A stretch of 33,449 nucleotides of DNA from an uncultured Bacteroidales bacterium. Lineage in GTDB: Bacteria > Bacteroidota > Bacteroidia > Bacteroidales > UBA4417. Both the position numbers and the translations under genes were made by a program. This document shows, one piece after another, positions 29,871 through 33,449 of this stretch; positions within the stretch are counted from its first letter, which is position 1; every line of letters begins with the position of its first letter. The DNA lies in contig CAIPFN010000123.1 in the NCBI GenBank assembly GCA_903864265.1, positions 1-33,449 on the forward strand, given 5' to 3'. The notes under the pieces were generated by a model. It made no database searches. It was not told where the DNA came from and was given only the letters and a program-made list of their open reading frames with translations.

Positions 29871-31271
29871 ATGAAAATTAAATTTATTGGCGCGGCCCGC
29901 GAGGTAACGGGAAGTAAACATCTCATCACCACCGAAAACGGGAAAAGAATATTACTCGACTGCGGAATGTTCCAGGGCAAAGGCCTGGAAACCGATGGCA
30001 TGAACCGGAACCTGATGTTCGATCCGGCTAAAATCGACCATGTTATACTCACCCATGCACATATTGACCACTCGGGACTGATCCCGTATATTTACAAACT
30101 TGGATTCCGGGGCTCGGTAATTTGTACCAGCGCCACCCGCGATCTTTGCGCCATTATGCTGGCCGACAGCGGGCACATACAGGAGGGTGACGTGAAATGG
30201 TTTAACAAACGCCGTATTCAGAAAGGGCTGGCCCCGGTTGACCCTATTTACACCGAGGTGGATGCACGGGCCTGTATGGAATTGTTTATCACGGTGGCTT
30301 ACGGCCGCAAGTTTAATATTGATGCCAACACCAGGGTGAAATTTACCAACACCGGTCATATGCTGGGAAGCGGAACGGCTCTGCTCGAGATCAGCGAGAA
30401 TGGAAAAACCACCCGAATTGCCTATACCGGCGACATCGGAAGGCCGGCAAGCCGTATTTTAAGAGCGCCGGAGCCATTCCCTCAATGCGACTACCTGATT
30501 ACGGAAGCAACCTATGGCAACCGGCTTCATCCGCACCTGCAGGAGGCTGAAGGGGAACTTTTAAGGGTGATACGCGAAACCTGCGTTGAAAAAGGCGGCA
30601 AAGTAATCATTCCTTCATTTGCCATAGGCCGCACCCAGGAAGTGGTGTATGCACTCAATAATTTTTTCAACCAGGGGTTGTTGCCCAAAGTGAATATTTA
30701 TGTCGACAGCCCGCTGGCGGTAAATGCTACCGATATATTCAGGCTTCACACCGATATACTGAATGCGGATGTGGCGCATGTAATGCTCACCGATCCTGAT
30801 CCCTTTGGCTTTAATTCGCTGTATTACATCAAAAGCCCGGATGAATCGAAGAAGCTGAATTCCAACAATAGGCCCTGTGTCATCATTTCGGCTTCGGGTA
30901 TGATGGAAGCCGGGCGGATCAAACATCACCTGGCCAATAATATTGAGAATCCTAAAAATACCATACTTGCCGTTGGATATTGCTCACCCCGTACGCTGGG
31001 TGCACGAATACTGGATGGCGCCGACGAAGTTTCAATTTTTGGGGTTCGCCATCCGGTGAAAGCAAAGGTCGAAAGGATTGAGGCTTTCAGCGGACATGGC
31101 GATTCGGTTGAAATGGCCGATTTCCTGGCTTGCCAGGATACGTCAAAGGTTAAAAAAGTTTTCCTGGTGCATGGCGAATACGAAGCTCAGCTGGCCTATA
31201 AAAACACCCTCGAAAAAAGAGGTTTCTCCCATATTGAAATACCGGTTGCAGGCGAAGAAACGGAATTGTAG
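29871..31271 (+). CDS. MBL-fold beta-CASP metallo-hydrolase (RNA-processing type)
   Basis: The 466-residue cytoplasmic protein has the metal-binding THAHIDHSG (61-69), followed by GHMLGSG and YTGDIGR of the metallo-beta-lactamase fold. A beta-CASP insert covers the middle (VIIPSFAIGRTQEV, VYVDSPLAVNATDIF-like region, VIISASGMMEAGRIKHHL). The C-terminal RMMBL-type domain holds EAFSGHGD, where the usual histidine-aspartate motif FSGHAD has G for A. This is the architecture of bacterial CPSF73/Ysh1-like nucleases, so RNA cleavage is likely but not proven. It appears to be transcribed alone. Confidence 0.9.
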   Translation: MKIKFIGAAREVTGSKHLITTENGKRILLDCGMFQGKGLETDGMNRNLMFDPAKIDHVILTHAHIDHSGLIPYIYKLGFRGSVICTSATRDLCAIMLADSGHIQEGDVKWFNKRRIQKGLAPVDPIYTEVDARACMELFITVAYGRKFNIDANTRVKFTNTGHMLGSGTALLEISENGKTTRIAYTGDIGRPASRILRAPEPFPQCDYLITEATYGNRLHPHLQEAEGELLRVIRETCVEKGGKVIIPSFAIGRTQEVVYALNNFFNQGLLPKVNIYVDSPLAVNATDIFRLHTDILNADVAHVMLTDPDPFGFNSLYYIKSPDESKKLNSNNRPCVIISASGMMEAGRIKHHLANNIENPKNTILAVGYCSPRTLGARILDGADEVSIFGVRHPVKAKVERIEAFSGHGDSVEMADFLACQDTSKVKKVFLVHGEYEAQLAYKNTLEKRGFSHIEIPVAGEETEL

Positions 31272-31311
31272 CGCCCCGGGAACCGGTTTATTTACTCATC
31301 AGGCTGCTTTC

Positions 31312-31347
31312 CTCTGCCCGTCAGCCGGCTTTGGCCGGCGGGCAGAG
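31312..31347. repeat. GC-rich REP-like palindrome downstream of the metallo-hydrolase gene
   Basis: CTCTGCCC (31312-31319) pairs with GGGCAGAG (31340-31347), and GCCGGC (31324-31329) pairs with GCCGGC (31334-31339). There is a GTCA bulge and a TTTG loop. No T tract follows. It is much more GC-rich than its flanks, as expected for a dispersed palindromic element or a transcript-end stabiliser. The rest of the 289-bp gap contains only the promoter-like element at 31484. Confidence 0.65.
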
Positions 31348-31483
31348 AATGCAGTCAAAAGAGCTGAATGCCGGATTGTACTGTTTTAAAACCATGCCGA
31401 CGGCAAAACTTTGTTTTTCATGCCATATTCTGTACAATGGGTTAAAAAATACTGCCCTCGGTAAAGTCCATCCTGTTTGTTTG

Positions 31484-31491
31484 TAAATTTG
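31484..31491 (+). promoter_or_regulatory. Candidate -7 element for the Gfo/Idh/MocA gene
   Basis: TAAATTTG fits TAnnTTTG, 70 bp upstream of the ATG at 31561. No ideal -33 box was found. Confidence 0.35.
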
Positions 31492-31560
31492 AATGCAACA
31501 TCCATTCGTTTGCACCCTGTATTCAGGTCAAAACATCCATTGGTATTTATTTAAAAGAGT

Positions 31561-32634
31561 ATGCAAAAAGAAAAAAAAACAGCACAGGGTATTCTGAGTA
31601 CATTAAATGTCGGAATTGTGGGATTTGGCTTGTCGGGGCAGGTTTTTCATACTCCATTTATAGATGCAAACCCCCATTTTAATCTCCATACCATAGTATC
31701 GAAAGGAACCCTGGCCGGCGATATATATCCCCAGGCGCATATTACTTCCTCAATGGATGAGATGTTAGCCAATCCCGCGATTGACCTTGTGATTATCTGC
31801 TCGCCCAATGCCATGCACTTTGCGCATGCCGGGGCAGCCATGCGGGCGGGCAAGCATGTTGTAGTTGAAAAGCCATTTACCGTGAGTTCAGCAGAAGCGG
31901 AGAGCCTGATAGAAATTTCCCGGAGTACGGGCAAAAAACTGTTTCCGTTTCACAACCGCCGTTGGGACAGCGACTTTCTGACCCTGAAACTCATTCTGGA
32001 ACAGGGATACCTTGGGAAAGTGGTAGAGTTTGAGTCGCGTTTCGACAGGTTCACGCCCGAAATCACGCGTGCCGCCTGGAGGTATGAGCAGGAAGCCGGA
32101 GGAGGAACCCTGTTTGATCTGGGCATTCACCTGATTGACCAGGCCGTGAGCCTCTTTGGTTCGCCTGAGGGGGTTTTTTGCCGCTTATTCAACCAGCGCC
32201 AGGGAAGCATCAACGACGACAGTTTTGACCTGAAGCTGATATACCCTGATCTGAACGTAACTCTCAAAGCCAGCGTGTTCGTAAAAGAGCCGGGGCCCCG
32301 CTTCCAGGTACACGGCACATGCGGTTCGTTTGTAAAATATGGTCTGGATACCCAGGAAGCCATGCTGCGAAAAGGGAAAAAGCCCGGAAGCCGGGGTTTT
32401 GGCGTGGAGCCGGCTAAAAACCGGGGAATACTGAATGCCGAGGCGTTCGGGAAACAATTCCGGGGGCCGTTTGTAACCGTTACTGGTAACTATATGGCGT
32501 TTTTTGATAATGTGTATTCTGTTTTGACTGAGGGAGATGAGGCTGTTGTAAAACCTGCTGACGCATTAGTGAACATCCGTATCATTGAAGCAGCAAAAAA
32601 AAGCCAGGAAGAACAGAAAATCATACATTTATAA
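31561..32634 (+). CDS. Gfo/Idh/MocA-family NAD(P)-dependent oxidoreductase
   Basis: The 357-residue cytoplasmic protein opens with a Rossmann motif, GIVGFGLSGQVFH (18-30). The family signature EKPFTV (103-108) carries the conserved lysine, and the C-terminal beta-sheet domain includes GGGTLFDLGIHLID, with the catalytic-type histidine. Relatives oxidise or reduce hydroxyl groups of sugars, inositols or related compounds; the substrate here cannot be told. The start is the ATG at 31561. It has no close partner gene in the window, and a gene-free repeat region follows. Confidence 0.9.
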   Translation: MQKEKKTAQGILSTLNVGIVGFGLSGQVFHTPFIDANPHFNLHTIVSKGTLAGDIYPQAHITSSMDEMLANPAIDLVIICSPNAMHFAHAGAAMRAGKHVVVEKPFTVSSAEAESLIEISRSTGKKLFPFHNRRWDSDFLTLKLILEQGYLGKVVEFESRFDRFTPEITRAAWRYEQEAGGGTLFDLGIHLIDQAVSLFGSPEGVFCRLFNQRQGSINDDSFDLKLIYPDLNVTLKASVFVKEPGPRFQVHGTCGSFVKYGLDTQEAMLRKGKKPGSRGFGVEPAKNRGILNAEAFGKQFRGPFVTVTGNYMAFFDNVYSVLTEGDEAVVKPADALVNIRIIEAAKKSQEEQKIIHL

Positions 32635-32820
32635 GTGCATCGTCAAAACCCATCCGGACTTACAGTCTGAGTAAACCATTATTATTGCCGCCAGGCTGGG
32701 CGAAAAACGGATCGTTTTTGAAAATTGGGGAGTAAATGAAAAATTACTGTTTTAACGCTTCCTGTTTTTTGAAGGATTTACTTTTGATTTAATTTTTTGG
32801 TAACTATTCACCCCATTTAA

Positions 32821-32943
32821 GCCACAGATTCACAGATTATTAGCTATGAGCATTATGATTATAAAGCAATAATTTCACAGATTTATAGTTTTTCAACTGC
32901 CAAAGGCAGTTAAAAAATTTAACTAAATCTGTGAATCTGTGGC
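32821..32943. repeat. MITE-like element with 18-bp inverted arms and internal hairpin
   Basis: GCCACAGATTCACAGATT (32821-32838) is the exact reverse complement of 32926-32943. The 87 bases between hold a third CACAGATT (32876-32883) and a hairpin, AACTGCC-AAA-GGCAGTT (32895-32911). The whole 123-bp unit resembles a non-coding dispersed palindromic element. No target-site duplication is evident. Confidence 0.75.
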
Positions 32944-32987
32944 AATTATACATTTGATTTTTTCAATTAGGGGCTGAATATTTACAT

Positions 32988-33023
32988 TTTTTGTTCTTTT
33001 GAGATGTCACAAAAGAACGAAAA
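32988..33023. repeat. Hairpin with 14-bp arms (TTTTTGTTCTTTTG / CAAAAGAACGAAAA)
   Basis: The two arms (32988-33001 and 33010-33023) are complementary apart from one G-T pair, with the loop AGATGTCA. It lies 45 bp after the MITE-like element. It may be a dispersed repeat or a terminator remnant; no gene ends here. Confidence 0.6.
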
Positions 33024-33090
33024 CCCAGATAACTATTAGGCCCAGGCTATATGTAAATTTCTCACAGATATACTCCTTGAAAAATCTTGC

Positions 33091-33112
33091 TATCACAATA
33101 GCTATAGTGATA
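33091..33112. promoter_or_regulatory. Near-perfect 22-bp palindrome, operator-like
   Basis: TATCACAATAG (33091-33101) and CTATAGTGATA (33102-33112) are reverse complements except at one position. The size and symmetry suit a dimeric regulator's operator, but no gene start lies nearby inside the window. Confidence 0.35.
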
Positions 33113-33339
33113 AGCTTGATAAGTTTGAACAACATCCTGATCGCAAATAAAACTTTGCTTTGCAACGCATATACCCGAGTTGCTTAGTTTCGGCTACCTC
33201 TATTGTGAAATTTCTATTAGTCCGCTCCCAACACCGTAAAAATAATTGAAATGAGCCAAATGCCTGTCCGGAAATGTTGCCATAAGTACTTATTTTCTTA
33301 GCAGGGATCGGCATTAGAAAAATATGTTAGCGGTTCTTG

Positions 33340-33446
33340 GACGGAGGTATGTGCGGAAGGCATGTGCGTAGCAATACACAGCAACGACAAATGCCTGGAC
33401 TTGTTGCCATCTTTCATGCCTTGTATTGCGAGGAAATACCTCCGTC
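33340..33446. repeat. Long imperfect inverted repeat at the window edge
   Basis: GACGGAGGTAT (33340-33350) pairs with ATACCTCCGTC (33436-33446). Inside are further complementary pairs: AAGGCATG (33358-33365) with CATGCCTT (33415-33422), GCAATACA (33371-33378) with TGTATTGC (33422-33429), and GCAAC with GTTGC. The middle pairs cross, so alternative folds compete. The element may extend past the window. It could be a mobile-element end or a cassette recombination site; no open frame was seen in it. Confidence 0.6.
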
Positions 33447-33449
33447 ATA

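Larger units (their letters stand above)
32635..33449. other. Gene-free region rich in inverted repeats
   Basis: No convincing gene was found in these 815 bases; two short open frames (32999-33187 plus, 33102-33314 minus) have no recognisable protein features. The region holds an 18-bp-armed inverted repeat (32821-32943), a hairpin (32988-33023), a near-perfect 22-bp palindrome (33091-33112) and a long imperfect inverted repeat near the end (33340-33446). Confidence 0.7.

Noticed and set aside
32999-33187. Short plus-strand frame with a hydrophobic stretch
   Set aside because: It starts at a TTG inside a hairpin arm, is AT-rich and has no family features or ribosome site.
33102-33314. 70-codon minus-strand frame
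   Set aside because: It overlaps the 22-bp palindrome and has no recognisable protein features.

Overview
The window is bacterial DNA from a member of the Bacteroidota, most likely class Bacteroidia. The evidence is an adjacent SusC/SusD pair, a type IX secretion sorting domain (type A, YPNP motif), FIVAR/LamG surface lipoproteins, TAnnTTTG-type -7 promoter elements in several gaps, and starts without strong Shine-Dalgarno sequences. No tRNA, rRNA, CRISPR array or transposase gene was seen.

Layout. (1) 1-523, minus strand: the 5' part of an outer-membrane or exported protein gene, cut by the window edge. It is divergent from a membrane-embedded AraC-type regulator (862-1992). The shared gap holds helically phased copies of AAACGTAAAT. 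(2) 2209-19878: a nine-gene, all-minus-strand polysaccharide utilization locus (PUL). In transcription order it encodes a GH130 phosphorylase-type enzyme, an MFS permease, a lipoprotein of an unrecognised putative glycosidase family, SusC, SusD, a FIVAR+LamG surface lipoprotein, a secreted GH13 enzyme, a T9SS-secreted multidomain paralogue of the unrecognised family, and a second type of predicted six-hairpin glycosidase. The locus mixes alpha-glucosidase and mannoside-phosphorylase chemistry and has no SusR, HTCS or sigma/anti-sigma regulator beside it. A perfect LacI-type palindrome lies upstream of its first gene. (3) 20404-25913, plus strand: a three-gene AmmeMemoRadiSam cluster, made of a MEMO+AMMECR1 fusion with a lipoprotein-like leader, an 856-residue polytopic spermidine-synthase-like protein, and a radical SAM enzyme with a twin-arginine leader. 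The leaders suggest a version of this poorly understood system that works at or outside the cytoplasmic membrane. (4) 26062-32634: housekeeping metabolism. This has an SDR protein; the threonine degradation pair threonine dehydrogenase and glycine C-acetyltransferase, divergently arranged; a beta-CASP metallo-hydrolase; and a Gfo/Idh/MocA oxidoreductase. Two clear hairpin terminators separate these units. (5) 32635-33449: a stretch without genes, rich in inverted repeats that look like dispersed genomic elements.

How the genes fit together. In the PUL, surface proteins (SGBP, SusD, lipoprotein and T9SS enzymes) would bind and cut a glycan, and SusC would import fragments. The GH13 and the other exported hydrolases would trim them, the MFS permease would take them into the cytoplasm, and GH130 would finish the job by phosphorolysis. 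The glycan itself cannot be named from sequence. The best candidates for undescribed biology are the exported AmmeMemoRadiSam cluster and the paired unrecognised glycosidase-like family of the PUL.
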